64,000 nucleotides of DNA, from positions 1,674,001 to 1,738,000 of the forward strand of contig NZ_BLRH01000060.1 in NCBI RefSeq assembly GCF_025996515.1, in the 5' to 3' direction. Position 1 is the first letter of the stretch. Each line of letters begins with the position of its first letter. The position numbers and the translations under genes are program-made. The notes beneath the pieces were generated by a model, which saw only the letters and a list, made by a program, of their open reading frames with translations, had not been told where the DNA came from and ran no database searches. This DNA comes from Rhizohabitans arisaemae. Its GTDB lineage: Bacteria; Actinomycetota; Actinomycetes; Streptosporangiales; Streptosporangiaceae. Positions 43,610 through 53,143 of the stretch are shown here, in pieces.

Positions 43610-45898
43610 ATGTCAAGCCTCTATCTTGCCGCTGACGGAAGTTCAGCGGTAACCCTCGCCGGTGTTGACCTGACTCTGGTCGTGGTCGTCGCCGCTGTGG
43701 CTCTACTGGCTCTCGCCGTGGCCGGTGGACTCGTCAAAGAGGTGCTCGCGGCTGATCAGGGCACCGAGCGGATGCAGAACATCGCCAGAGCCGTTCAGGA
43801 AGGCGCAGGAGCCTACCTGAAGCGGCAGTTCCGCACACTAGCGATTTTCGTGGTTTTGATCCCATTCCTGTTGCTGCTCCTTCCAGCGGAATCCGCCGGG
43901 GTCCGTATTGGCCGATCACTGTTCTTCGTGATTGGTGCAGGTTTTTCGGCGCTGACCGGATTCATGGGAATGTGGCTTGCCGTTCGTGGAAACGTGCGTG
44001 TGGCCGCGGCGGCGCGTGACGCCGGGGAAAAGGTGGCGATGCGCATCGCCTTCCGCACCGGCGGCGTCGCGGGCATGTTCACGGTCGGCCTGGGCCTGCT
44101 CGGCGCCGCGATCGTGGTCCTGGTGTACCGCAGTGAAGCACCCACCGTGCTGGAAGGCTTTGGGTTCGGCGCAGCCCTTCTCGCGATGTTCATGCGAGTG
44201 GGCGGCGGCATCTTCACCAAGGCCGCGGATGTGGGCGCCGACCTCGTCGGCAAGGTTGAGCAGGGGATCCCGGAGGACGACCCGCGCAACGCCGCGACGA
44301 TCGCCGACAACGTGGGTGACAACGTCGGTGACTGCGCGGGGATGGCGGCCGACCTGTTCGAGTCCTACGCCGTCATGCTTGTCGCGTCCCTGATCCTCGG
44401 CAAGGTGGCCTTCGGAACCGAGGGGCTGGTCTTCCCGCTCATCGTTCCGATGATCGGAGTGCTCACCGCCATCATCGGGATCTTCACCGTCTCCCCGCGC
44501 GCCGGGGATCGGAACGGGATGGCCGCCATCAACCGGGGATTCTTCATCTCGGCGTTGATCTCGGCTGTGCTCGTCGCGGTGGCCGCCTTCGCCTACCTGC
44601 CCGACACCTTCGCCGAGCTCTCGGGCGGCGTACAGAACCTCGACGCCAACCCGCGGTACATCGCCATCGGCGCGGTGCTGATCGGCTTGGTTCTCGCCAG
44701 CGCGATTCAGCTGCTCACCGGGTACTTCACCGAGACCAACCGCAAGCCGGTCAGGGACATCGGTGAGAGTTCGCTCACCGGGGCCGCGACCGTCATCCTC
44801 TCCGGAATCAGCGTCGGGCTGGAGTCGGCCGTCTACTCGGCCCTCGTCATCGGCGGTGCGGTGTACGGAGCGGCGCTGCTCGGCTTCGGCAACGTGGTCG
44901 TGGCGCTGTTCGCGGTCGCCCTCGCCGGTACGGGACTGTTGACCACGGTCGGCGTCATCGTGTCGATGGACACCTTCGGTCCGGTGTCGGACAACGCGCA
45001 GGGCATCGCCGAGATGTCCGGCGACGTCAAGGGTGAGGGCGCCAAGGTGCTGACGAGCCTGGACGCGGTCGGCAACACCACCAAGGCCATCACGAAGGGC
45101 ATCGCGATCGCGACGGCGGTGCTGGCGGCCACCGCGCTGTTCGGGGCCTTCCGAACCTCGGTCGAAGGGGCCTTGGGTTCGGCGGCGAGCTCGTTCAGCC
45201 TCTCGATCGACGCACCGGCCGTCCTGGTCGGGCTGATCGTCGGGGCCGCGGTGGTCTTCCTCTTCGCCGGTCTGGCCATCCTGGCCGTGGGCCGTGCGGC
45301 GGGACGGGTGGTCTACGAGGTTCGGGAGCAGTTCCGCACCAAGCCCGGGATCATGGACGGCTCCGAGCTGCCCGACTACAGCAGAGTGGTCGACATCTGT
45401 ACCCGGGATTCGCTCCGGGAACTGGCCACCCCGGGTCTGCTTGCGGTGCTCACCCCCATCGCGGTCGGATTCGCCATGGGGTATGCGCCTCTCGGCGCTT
45501 TCCTCGGCGGCGCGATCGCCTGCGGCACACTCATGGCGGTGTTCCTGGCCAACTCCGGTGGATCCTGGGACAACGCCAAGAAGCTGGTGGAGGACGGCCA
45601 CCACGGTGGGAAGGGCTCTCCCGCGCACGAGGCGACCATCATCGGCGACACGGTCGGAGACCCGTTCAAGGACACCGCCGGTCCCGCGATCAACCCGTTG
45701 ATCAAGGTGATGAACCTGGTGGCGTTGCTGATCGCTCCCGCGGTCGTCACCTACTCGAGCAACACGCCGCTGCGGATCGGTATCGCCGTCGCCGCGGTGG
45801 GTGTGATCGTTGCGGCTGTGGTGATCTCCAAGCGGAGGTCGACTTCGATCACCCCTAGCAATGAGGACAGGTCGCCGGAGCCCGCCAACGCGGCCTAG
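43610..45898 (+). CDS. hppA: Membrane-bound proton-translocating pyrophosphatase
   Basis: This 762-residue integral membrane PPase has about 16 helices. Substrate- and Mg-binding motifs are visible: FTKAADVGADLVGKVE, EDDPRNAATIADNVGDNVGD, DNAQGIAEMSG and GDTVGDPFKDTAGP. The GNTTKA segment carries Lys where K+-dependent enzymes have Ala, so this is the K+-independent H+-pumping type. It hydrolyses pyrophosphate and exports protons. GAGGAGGA at 43597-43604 supports ATG 43610. A strong terminator follows. SCO3547 is the S. coelicolor counterpart. Confidence 0.95.
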   Translation: MSSLYLAADGSSAVTLAGVDLTLVVVVAAVALLALAVAGGLVKEVLAADQGTERMQNIARAVQEGAGAYLKRQFRTLAIFVVLIPFLLLLLPAESAGVRIGRSLFFVIGAGFSALTGFMGMWLAVRGNVRVAAAARDAGEKVAMRIAFRTGGVAGMFTVGLGLLGAAIVVLVYRSEAPTVLEGFGFGAALLAMFMRVGGGIFTKAADVGADLVGKVEQGIPEDDPRNAATIADNVGDNVGDCAGMAADLFESYAVMLVASLILGKVAFGTEGLVFPLIVPMIGVLTAIIGIFTVSPRAGDRNGMAAINRGFFISALISAVLVAVAAFAYLPDTFAELSGGVQNLDANPRYIAIGAVLIGLVLASAIQLLTGYFTETNRKPVRDIGESSLTGAATVILSGISVGLESAVYSALVIGGAVYGAALLGFGNVVVALFAVALAGTGLLTTVGVIVSMDTFGPVSDNAQGIAEMSGDVKGEGAKVLTSLDAVGNTTKAITKGIAIATAVLAATALFGAFRTSVEGALGSAASSFSLSIDAPAVLVGLIVGAAVVFLFAGLAILAVGRAAGRVVYEVREQFRTKPGIMDGSELPDYSRVVDICTRDSLRELATPGLLAVLTPIAVGFAMGYAPLGAFLGGAIACGTLMAVFLANSGGSWDNAKKLVEDGHHGGKGSPAHEATIIGDTVGDPFKDTAGPAINPLIKVMNLVALLIAPAVVTYSSNTPLRIGIAVAAVGVIVAAVVISKRRSTSITPSNEDRSPEPANAA

Positions 45899-45950
45899 CT
45901 TCCGGTCCTGCATAGCCTCTGAGCACACGCCGAGCCGAGGGCAGAGGAAC

Positions 45951-45984
45951 GGGCGGCGGCACTCACCAAAGAGTGCCGCCGCCC
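45951..45984. terminator. hppA terminator
   Basis: Perfect 14-bp arms (45951-45964 and 45971-45984) with loop ACCAAA, 52 bp after hppA. Confidence 0.88.
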
Positions 45985-46522
45985 GTCTCAGTTGACCTGA
46001 GCAGCCGCGGACCACCGTTTCCTTGCCGGGCGGCAACGATGCCTCCCGCCGGTGCTCCTGGCATGACCGATGTTCCTGCTTACCGCCACGTCACCGGGGT
46101 CGTCGCCGACCGGGCCTCGGGGGCGATCCGCCGGCGACGGAGGAGCCGGCCTCGAAATGGGCCGGAAGGGTCGGCCCCACGCTCACCGATAGAGATTTGA
46201 CCATCGCCGAGGTGGCGGCTGAGGTCGGCACCGGACTGAGTGACATGCGCTTTGAGATCGCACCGCCGGGCGAGGTGTCCGTGATCGCGGTGGGGCGGAG
46301 CACCGTGACCTCGGTCGGTGCTGAGTGCCCGGGATCGGTCGTGGTACCTGCGGTCCGGTGCCGTCGCCACGGCGGGTGCGGGTTGGGGGCCGGATGGGCC
46401 GGGTGGAAGACTGGCCGTATGCAGCAGGGGCAGCCTTCCGAGGGTAAGACGTTCGGGATCATGCCGGGCAGGCCGGTGATCCTGGCCGGTATCCCGGTGC
46501 CCACGATCCGGGTGAGCCGGAG
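45985..46522. other. Non-coding stretch between hppA and sixA
   Basis: Open frames here lack recognisable domains and a ribosome site. It may contain degraded coding sequence around 46190-46300 (TIAEVAAEVGTGLSDMRFEI on the plus strand), but this cannot be supported. Confidence 0.35.
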
Positions 46523-46987
46523 ATGAGGCGACAATTGATCGTCTTGCGGCATGCGAAGGCGGCCGGCCTGGTGGGGGTGGCCGACCATGAGCGTCCGCTG
46601 GCGGAGCGGGGTGAGCATGAGGCCGCCGATGTCGGGCGCTGGTTGAGCGAACAGCGTCTCATCCCCGATCTGGTGCTTTGTTCGACGGCGCTGCGGACCC
46701 GGCAGACCGCCGAGTTCGCCGCGGCGGGTGTGCCGATCTCCTATGAGCGGCGAATCTACGACAACGATGTGGATGAGTTGTTCGACCTCGTCGCCGAGAC
46801 CGCGGACGGCGTGCGTACGCTGCTGATCGTCGGACACAGCCCTTCGGTCCACGGATTCGTGCAGCAGCTGACGGGCGCCACCGTCGACGAGTTCCCCACC
46901 GCGGCGGCCGCCGTCGTCGCCGTGGACGGGCCTTGGGCCGAGCTGTCGCCCGGGGGCGGGTCTCTCGCCGCTTGGCGTCAGCCCTAG
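46523..46987 (+). CDS. sixA: SixA-type histidine phosphatase
   Basis: This 154-residue histidine-phosphatase-superfamily protein has the catalytic RHG-like motif VLRHAKA (His is the phospho-acceptor), TALRTRQTAE and the second His in LIVGHSPSV. The small size and RHAK signature place it with SixA, which removes phosphate from phosphohistidine proteins. Substrate here unknown. The ATG at 46523 has GGAG immediately upstream with a very short spacer, so translation may be weak or the real start may be GTG-based nearby. No partner gene is adjacent. Confidence 0.85.
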   Translation: MRRQLIVLRHAKAAGLVGVADHERPLAERGEHEAADVGRWLSEQRLIPDLVLCSTALRTRQTAEFAAAGVPISYERRIYDNDVDELFDLVAETADGVRTLLIVGHSPSVHGFVQQLTGATVDEFPTAAAAVVAVDGPWAELSPGGGSLAAWRQP

Positions 46988-47174
46988 CCTCCTCGATCCG
47001 GGACGCACGGTTCAGCGAGTTGATCGTCGATTGGGCCGTGGAAAGCGGTACCTACGGCGCTTGCCCTGGTTTCGCGGGCGGATCTGACGTTCCCACCGAT
47101 CGGCTTGGGGCCGTGCCGCATAGCGTCCGGGACGACCCGGTTCGGGGGAGGAGCCGGTACGGCAGGATGCGGGC

Positions 47175-49394
47175 TTGGGGCCTGGGTGTGGCCTGCGGAC
47201 GGCGGGGAAGTCTTGGACCATCGGGGGACTGCGGAACGCCGTACGACGGCGGGTACGGAGGGTACACGAGGGGGCGATCGGCCGTCTCGCGCTGGGCTTC
47301 GGGCTCACCGCGGCCACCGCGATCTCCTTGCCGCTGCTCGTCAGCGTGGTCGTCGGCCGCCCCGGCTGGGGAGGTCTGGTTGCGCTCGGCGCCTACATGG
47401 TGGCCACAACAGCGATCAAGGATCCGGCCGGCGGGAGGTTCCCCACGTTCTTCGTGGCGACGCTGGCGGCCACGGGCGGGGTCGCCCTCGGCGTGCTGAT
47501 CGCGGGCCGGCCGTGGTTGCTGGCCGGTGGCGGTGCCGCCGTCGCCGCTCTCGGCGGCCTGGTTCCGGCGGTGGGGCCGACGGGTGCGCTCGCGCTTGTG
47601 CTCACCGCGTCGCGGCCCCATTACCCCGAGTTCGCCGTGCCGATTCTGCTTACCTTCGGTGGTGGCCTGCTCGTCGGCGCCCTACTCTCCCTGCCGTGGC
47701 GGTGGCGGCACACCCGGCCGCTGCGTACCGCGGTCGTCGCGGCGGCGAACGACATCGCCGCGCTGCTTGAGGTGGCCACGGATCCGCTTTCCGAGGACGC
47801 GGCTTGGGAGGGGCGACGCCGGGCTGCGGGGAAGTCGCTGCGGCAGGCCCGTACAGCGTGTGCGCGGCATCATCTGCGGCGCCAGGGGAGGGAGGCCGCG
47901 CGGCTTGTGGTGGTGCTCCGGCGAATCCTCTACGAGACCGTGGCGCTCCGCGGTCTCTGTTCCGTCTTGCGCCGTCAATCACCGGATGCTCTGACGGACT
48001 CGGATTCATCCGCCACGGTGGCACCGCTCGTGGCCGCGTTGCGGGTCGTCTTCGACGGAGGCCTGGATGTCGTCGGGGTGGCGCCCGGGACGTCTCTCGC
48101 GGACCGGATCGGCGTACTCCGCGCCGACCTGCCGCACGATCGGCGGAGTCTGCTTGAGCTGCTCCAGTTGCGTCAGATCCAGCGGTGTCTCGATCGGATC
48201 GGCGAGTCCGTCGGAGTCGCCGCCGAACTCTCCGTCGGGGGACTGTACGGCGGTCCGGCCGGTCCGCGGATCCCGCCACACATCTCGCCGGTGGTGTCCG
48301 CTCGTCCCCAATTCACCTCCCAGGCCGCACGGCATGCGGTACGGCTCGCCGTCGGGGTGGGCGCCGCTTTGGTGATCATCGCGATCTGGCGGCCGCCGTT
48401 TGGGTACTGGCTGGCGTTGACGGTCCTGCTCAGTCTTCAGGCGACGTACGGCGGCACCCTCTCCCGGGTGGTCGCGCGGACCTGCGGCGGTGTCGTCGGT
48501 GCTCTTCTGGCCGCCGGCGTCCTCGTCGTCGCCCCCGGGAATCTGGCGCTGACCGCGGTGGTCGCCCTGGTCGCGGTACTCGCCTTCACCCTGTCGGCCG
48601 TGCACTATGTGTACTGGTCCGCGCTGGTCACCACACTGGTCATGCTGTTGGTTGACTTCAGAATCCCGTTCGGCCCGGAGGCCGCAGGCTCTCGTATCCT
48701 CATGACGCTGCTCGGGGGACTGCTGACGTTGACGATCGCCCGGATGCTGTGGCCCCGCGGTGAAGCGGCGAGGTTGCCCGCCCGGGTCAACCGGCTCCTC
48801 CACGCCCACGCGGCCGAGTGCCGTACGGTCGCCTCCTTCGACCGGGGTGAGGGCTCGCGTTCCCGAGTGGAGAAGGCCGTACTTCAGACGGGAAGCGCCG
48901 AGGAGGACTTGGCCGCCTCCGTCAACAGCGCGGCGGGTGAGCCGGGGGTCGCCGTACCCGATTCGCTCCGCGAGGTCGCCCGGGCCTCGGGAAGGGTTCG
49001 CGACGACGTCATGATGATGGTGACCGTGATGGGTCCGACGGACATCGCTCCGGTTCAGGCGGTCCTCGGCGCGCTCGCGGATCGTTTCGAACACTGTGTG
49101 GAGGCGGTCGAGTCCCGGCGGGCGTATCAGTCCGAGGGAGAGGTGGATCGGCGGTTGGCGGAGCTATCCACCTGGGTGAGCGACCTGACCGAGAGCCGGA
49201 TCAAGCGGGCCGCCGAGGAGGCCCCCGAGGAACGGCGGGCGCTGCTGCACGCGGTGGTGGCCGAACACGCGCTCCGGGAGCTGAACGCCGATTCGGCGCG
49301 GCTGTGTGCGGTGGCGTCGGCGGCTTTCGCCGTCGAGGAGCCCGACGACCTCGCCCGGCAGCCGGCGGGTTCCGGCGAAACGGGCCGGTCGTGA
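47175..49394 (+). CDS. FUSC-family inner-membrane transporter
   Basis: This protein of about 739 residues has two membrane clusters (about 40-170 and 390-520), each with five or six helices, and large soluble loops. That is the FUSC/YccS/aromatic-acid-exporter layout, typically efflux of aromatic acids or other small anions. The only start after the in-frame stop at 47121 is TTG 47175; a shorter start cannot be excluded. The C-terminal 180 residues form a soluble helical domain. It follows sixA by 187 bp on the same strand. Confidence 0.82.
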   Translation: MGPGCGLRTAGKSWTIGGLRNAVRRRVRRVHEGAIGRLALGFGLTAATAISLPLLVSVVVGRPGWGGLVALGAYMVATTAIKDPAGGRFPTFFVATLAATGGVALGVLIAGRPWLLAGGGAAVAALGGLVPAVGPTGALALVLTASRPHYPEFAVPILLTFGGGLLVGALLSLPWRWRHTRPLRTAVVAAANDIAALLEVATDPLSEDAAWEGRRRAAGKSLRQARTACARHHLRRQGREAARLVVVLRRILYETVALRGLCSVLRRQSPDALTDSDSSATVAPLVAALRVVFDGGLDVVGVAPGTSLADRIGVLRADLPHDRRSLLELLQLRQIQRCLDRIGESVGVAAELSVGGLYGGPAGPRIPPHISPVVSARPQFTSQAARHAVRLAVGVGAALVIIAIWRPPFGYWLALTVLLSLQATYGGTLSRVVARTCGGVVGALLAAGVLVVAPGNLALTAVVALVAVLAFTLSAVHYVYWSALVTTLVMLLVDFRIPFGPEAAGSRILMTLLGGLLTLTIARMLWPRGEAARLPARVNRLLHAHAAECRTVASFDRGEGSRSRVEKAVLQTGSAEEDLAASVNSAAGEPGVAVPDSLREVARASGRVRDDVMMMVTVMGPTDIAPVQAVLGALADRFEHCVEAVESRRAYQSEGEVDRRLAELSTWVSDLTESRIKRAAEEAPEERRALLHAVVAEHALRELNADSARLCAVASAAFAVEEPDDLARQPAGSGETGRS

Positions 49395-49739
49395 GTTGTA
49401 CACGGTTCGGCCCAGCGATGCATGGGGGTGTCGGTGGGTTTCACCGTTGGGAACTTTGCAGTGTTCTTCCAGGAGCGGGCGGTTTAGGGGTTAGGGCCCG
49501 CAGCCCGGCCGTGAACCGGATCGACGGCCCCCGGGCCGCCACAGGTACCGCCGGGCTTGACACGGGCTCCGGGAGCCGGACCACCGATCGGTGAAAGGCA
49601 TGGCTTGGTCCGGACGTCGGGGCCGCAGGGCTTGGCCAAGGCAAAACGATCGGTGTCCCGGCTGGCCTCCCGGTCGGGTGGCCACGTGGGAGTCGTCGCG
49701 GTGCTCGATGGTCGAGGAAGGCCGCCCGACGTCGGCCGA
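49395..49739. other. Gene-free stretch between FUSC and serB
   Basis: Convergent gap of 345 bp with no recognisable gene and no strong hairpin seen. Confidence 0.4.
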
Positions 49740-50933
49740 CTAGGTGTACGCGTCTTCGGCGTCCGCGGCGTCGATTTCCTCTCGGGAGAGGCCGAGCAGG
49801 TGCAGGATCGCGTCCAGGTAGGGGACGTTCACCGCGGTGTCCGCGGCCTGCCGTACGACCGGCTTGGCGTTGAAGGCGATGCCCAGCCCCGCGGCGGCGA
49901 TCATGTCGAGGTCGTTGGCGCCGTCTCCGATGGCGACGGTCTGGCTGATCGGGATGCCCGCTTCGGCGGCGAAGCGCTCCAACGCGCGGGCCTTTCCGGG
50001 ACGGTCGACGATCGGCCCCACGACCCGGCCGGTCAGCACGCCGTCGACGATCTCCAGGGTGTTGGCGGCCGAGTAGTCGATTCCCAGGTCCTCGACGAGG
50101 GCGTCGGTGATCTGGGTGAAGCCTCCGCTGACGATGGCGAAGCGGTAGTCGAGGCGCTTGAGGGTACGGACGAGGGTCCGGGCGCCGGGGGAGAGCACGA
50201 CCTCGTCCCGGACCTTCCCGATGACGGAATCCGGCAGTCCGGCCAGGAGGGCGACGCGTTGCCGCAGGGAGGCCTCGAAGTCCAGTTCCCCGCGCATCGC
50301 CGCCGAGGTGACCTCTTCCACTTCGGCGAGGCAGCCGGCGTGTGCGGCGAGGAGTTCGATCACCTCGCCTTGGATGAGGGTCGAGTCGACGTCCATGACG
50401 ATGAGCCGCTTGGCTCGGCGGTGCAGTCCTGAGCGCTGTACGGCGACGTCGACCTGTTGTGCGGCGGCTTCGAACGCGAGCTCGGTGCGGAGCCGGTCGG
50501 GGTCGGCGCCGGAGATGTCCATCTCGATGCAGGTGACGGGTGACCGGGCCAGCCGGAGGATGCGGTCGATGTTCGCACCGTTCGCCGCGATCTTGCCGGC
50601 GATTCCCGCCATGGCCGCGGGCAGGAGCGGCGCGCCGAGGACGGTCACGTGCAACCGGCCGCGGCGTCGCTTGTCGGAGTCGCCGGTGCCCGTGGCGAGT
50701 TCCACCTCCATGCCGAGGTCTGCGGCGATGTCCTCGACCTTGGACCAGAGTGCCCCGATGTCGGTCTGAGGGTCGTAGGCGATGAGGACGCCGAGGGTCA
50801 TCCGGCCGCGGATGACGACCTGCTCCACGTCGGCCACGACGGCCGGGAAAGCGGAGAGTGCGGTGAACAGCCGGGAGGTGACCCCTGGGCGGTCACGGCC
50901 GGTCAGCGTGATGAGGAGAGTGCGCTGGTTCAT
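49740..50933 (-). CDS. serB: Phosphoserine phosphatase with N-terminal ACT domains
   Basis: This 397-residue enzyme has two ACT-like domains (about 5-80 and 93-170) and a HAD-phosphatase domain. Nucleophile D181 is in MDVDSTLIQGE, SGG is at 269-271 and GDGANDLDM is at 336-344. It hydrolyses L-phosphoserine in serine synthesis; the ACT domains may mediate serine feedback. The SerB length and layout match SerB2 of mycobacteria. ATG 50933 was chosen at the start of the first ACT strand; a TAACGT hexamer on the minus strand ends eight bases before it. Upstream is a divergent ABC transporter. Confidence 0.94.
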   Translation of the reverse strand: MNQRTLLITLTGRDRPGVTSRLFTALSAFPAVVADVEQVVIRGRMTLGVLIAYDPQTDIGALWSKVEDIAADLGMEVELATGTGDSDKRRRGRLHVTVLGAPLLPAAMAGIAGKIAANGANIDRILRLARSPVTCIEMDISGADPDRLRTELAFEAAAQQVDVAVQRSGLHRRAKRLIVMDVDSTLIQGEVIELLAAHAGCLAEVEEVTSAAMRGELDFEASLRQRVALLAGLPDSVIGKVRDEVVLSPGARTLVRTLKRLDYRFAIVSGGFTQITDALVEDLGIDYSAANTLEIVDGVLTGRVVGPIVDRPGKARALERFAAEAGIPISQTVAIGDGANDLDMIAAAGLGIAFNAKPVVRQAADTAVNVPYLDAILHLLGLSREEIDAADAEDAYT

Positions 50934-50941
50934 TTCGGTCA

Positions 50942-50947
50942 ACGTTA
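50942..50947 (-). promoter_or_regulatory. Candidate -10 of serB
   Basis: TAACGT on the minus strand with eight bases to the ATG at 50933. Confidence 0.35.
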
Positions 50948-51128
50948 CTTGGCTGCCCGCCCCGCACTGAGCGCAGCCCGTCTTTCGGACGGGCGGTGTG
51001 CCGGGATCCACTCGGGTGAGGTTCGGAGCACGGGATGCATCGAAGTCCTTCGGAGTGCACAGGCTTTTTGGCTGACTTGGACAGCATATTGCCTGTTAGA
51101 GAGCTCATACGTATGACTTTTGTCGCTA

Positions 51129-51134
51129 TAGGAT
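51129..51134 (+). promoter_or_regulatory. Candidate -10 of the ABC exporter operon (leaderless)
   Basis: TAGGAT with exactly six bases to the ATG at 51141; no Shine-Dalgarno. Confidence 0.55.
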
Positions 51135-51140
51135 CTAAAG

Positions 51141-52046
51141 ATGGGCAAGGCGATAGTTGTTCAAGATCTCAAGAAGAGATACGGGGACGTCCAGGCGGTG
51201 GACGGTGTCTCGTTTGAGGTGGAGTCGGGGGAGTTCTTCGGCATCCTCGGCCCCAACGGAGCGGGCAAGACCACGACGCTGGAGATCTTGGAGGGTCTGC
51301 GGCAGGCCGACTCGGGCAGCGCCGAGATCTTCGGTCTCTCCCCGTGGCCGCGAAACCCCAGGCTTCTCCCGCGCATCGGGGTCCAGCTGCAGGCCTCGGC
51401 GTTCTTCGAACGCCTCACCGCGCGGGAGCAGATCCGGACCTTCGCTTCCCTGTACGGCGTGTCGCCGGCCAAGGCCGACGAGATGCTTGAGGTCGTCGGC
51501 CTCGCGGACAAGGCGAACACCCCGGCGGAGAAGCTCTCCGGTGGCCAGGCCCAGCGGCTCTCGATCGCCATCGCCCTCGCGCACGGGCCGGAGCTGGTGT
51601 TCTTGGACGAGCCCACCGCCGCCCTCGACCCGCAGGCCCGGCGCAACCTCTGGGATCTCCTCCGCGAAATCAACGCCGCGGGCCGTACGGTCGTCCTCAC
51701 CACCCACTACATGGATGAGGCCGAGTCGCTCTGTGATCGGGTGGCGGTCATGGACCACGGGAAGATCTTGAAGCTCGGCTCCCCCGCCGTCCTCGTCCGC
51801 GGCCTGGACAGCCCCACCCACATCAGCGTGGAGCTCGGCGTGATCAGTCTCGCCGCGGCGAAGGAGCTGGCCGGCCCGGGGGACGAGGTCGCCGAGGACG
51901 GGATCTCGCTCACCATCGCCACCAGGAAACCGGCGGTGATCCTCTCCGAACTCGCCGAACGCGGAGCCCTCGCGGGGCTGCAAGTCCGCGGCGCGACCCT
52001 TGAAGACGTCTTCCTCGACCTGACCGGACGGGAGTACCGGGCGTGA
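51141..52046 (+). CDS. ABC exporter ATP-binding protein (DrrA-like)
   Basis: This 301-residue ATPase has Walker A GPNGAGKTTT (37-46), Q-loop near VQLQASAFF, the ABC signature LSGGQAQR, Walker B LVFLDEPTA and the H-loop TTHYMDE. The C-terminal 75-residue extension is typical of DrrA-like drug/polyketide exporters. It is coupled to the permease gene (GTGA). Leaderless promoter upstream. The substrate is unknown; no biosynthetic cluster is near. Confidence 0.92.
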   Translation: MGKAIVVQDLKKRYGDVQAVDGVSFEVESGEFFGILGPNGAGKTTTLEILEGLRQADSGSAEIFGLSPWPRNPRLLPRIGVQLQASAFFERLTAREQIRTFASLYGVSPAKADEMLEVVGLADKANTPAEKLSGGQAQRLSIAIALAHGPELVFLDEPTAALDPQARRNLWDLLREINAAGRTVVLTTHYMDEAESLCDRVAVMDHGKILKLGSPAVLVRGLDSPTHISVELGVISLAAAKELAGPGDEVAEDGISLTIATRKPAVILSELAERGALAGLQVRGATLEDVFLDLTGREYRA

Positions 52047-53089
52047 CCTCCTTGTCCAGCCTCTCCCGGGCGATGCTGCTCGGTTTCCTGCGCGACAAGA
52101 CCGCGCTGTTCTTCACCGTGCTGTTCCCCCTCATGTTCCTGATGATCTTCGGAGTGATCTTTCAGGGGTCGAGCGCGCCCAAGACCGAGATACTCCAGGT
52201 CGGTGCGGTCGAGATCCTCGACAGCCTCCCCGCAGAGGCGAAGGGGATCATCCAGGTGACCAAGTCCACCGACCTGAACAAGGGGTTGGAGGACGTGCGC
52301 AAGGGCGATGTCGACGCACTCATCCGGCAGGAGAACAACCAGATCGTCCTGCACTACTCCCAGGCGGATCAGGTCCGCGCGGGAACGGTGCGCAGCATCG
52401 TCGACTCGTTCGTGCAGCGGGCGAATCTCGCCGGGCAGCCGGGGCGGTTCCAGCTCAGGCCGGAGCAGGTCGAGGACAAGTCGCTCAAGGCCATCCAGTT
52501 CTTCACACCCGGAATCCTGGGCTGGGCGATCGCGACCGGCGCCACCTTCGGCGCCGCGATGACCCTCGTCTCCTGGCGCCAGAAGAAGATCTTGCGCAGA
52601 CTCAGGCTCTCCCCGGTGCGTACGACGACCATCGTCTCCGCCCGGGTCGGGGTGAGCATCGGGGTGGCGCTCCTGCAGACCGCGCTCTTCCTGGGGGTCG
52701 CGACGCTGCCCTTCTTCGGGCTGCAGCTCGCGTCGTCCTGGTGGGCCTCGATCTTTCTGATCATCGCGGGTACCTTGGCGTTCCTCGCGGTGGGCCTGGT
52801 CGCCGGGGCCGTCTCCAAGACGCCGGAAGGGGCGAGCGGGATCGCGAACCTGCTCGTCCTGCCCATGGCCTTCCTCGGCGGGACGTTCTTCCCGCTCGAC
52901 GACGCACCGGGATGGATGCAGGCGGTCGCGAACTTCCTCCCGCTCAGCCATCTGACCGAAGGCATGCAGGACGTGATGGTCCGGGGTCTCGGGGTGACGA
53001 GCATCCTGCCCGAGCTCGGGATTCTGCTGGGCTTCTCCGTGGTCGTCTCCCTGCTCGCAGTCAAGCTGTTCACCTGGGACGACGTCTGA
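52043..53089 (+). CDS. ABC-2 type permease
   Basis: This 348-residue ABC-2 permease has an N-terminal helix (TALFFTVLFPLMFLMIFGVIF), an extracytoplasmic loop of about 130 residues, and five more helices from about 155 to 345. The long loop is typical of DrrB/YhfQ-like exporters with an MFP-like soluble insertion. It pairs with the ATPase by a four-base overlap; the two form a minimal exporter dimer. Terminator follows. Confidence 0.9.
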   Translation: MTSLSSLSRAMLLGFLRDKTALFFTVLFPLMFLMIFGVIFQGSSAPKTEILQVGAVEILDSLPAEAKGIIQVTKSTDLNKGLEDVRKGDVDALIRQENNQIVLHYSQADQVRAGTVRSIVDSFVQRANLAGQPGRFQLRPEQVEDKSLKAIQFFTPGILGWAIATGATFGAAMTLVSWRQKKILRRLRLSPVRTTTIVSARVGVSIGVALLQTALFLGVATLPFFGLQLASSWWASIFLIIAGTLAFLAVGLVAGAVSKTPEGASGIANLLVLPMAFLGGTFFPLDDAPGWMQAVANFLPLSHLTEGMQDVMVRGLGVTSILPELGILLGFSVVVSLLAVKLFTWDDV

Positions 53090-53095
53090 CAGCAC

Positions 53096-53129
53096 TGAGG
53101 CTCGCCCCGCGTCGGCGCGGCGAGCCTCA
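53096..53129. terminator. Terminator between the ABC operon and the first secreted gene
   Basis: Arms TGAGGCTCGCC (53096-53106) and complement (53119-53129) between convergent genes. Confidence 0.85.
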
Positions 53130-53143
53130 GAGTCGGTCTCCGG

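Noticed and set aside
43916-46036. 706-codon open frame on the minus strand opposite hppA
   Set aside because: It is a high-GC shadow of a clear membrane pyrophosphatase: Gly/Arg/Asp-rich, no hydrophobic core pattern, no domain.
46023-46526. Open frame between hppA and sixA
   Set aside because: No ribosome site, no domain, overlaps the sixA start and reads as low complexity.
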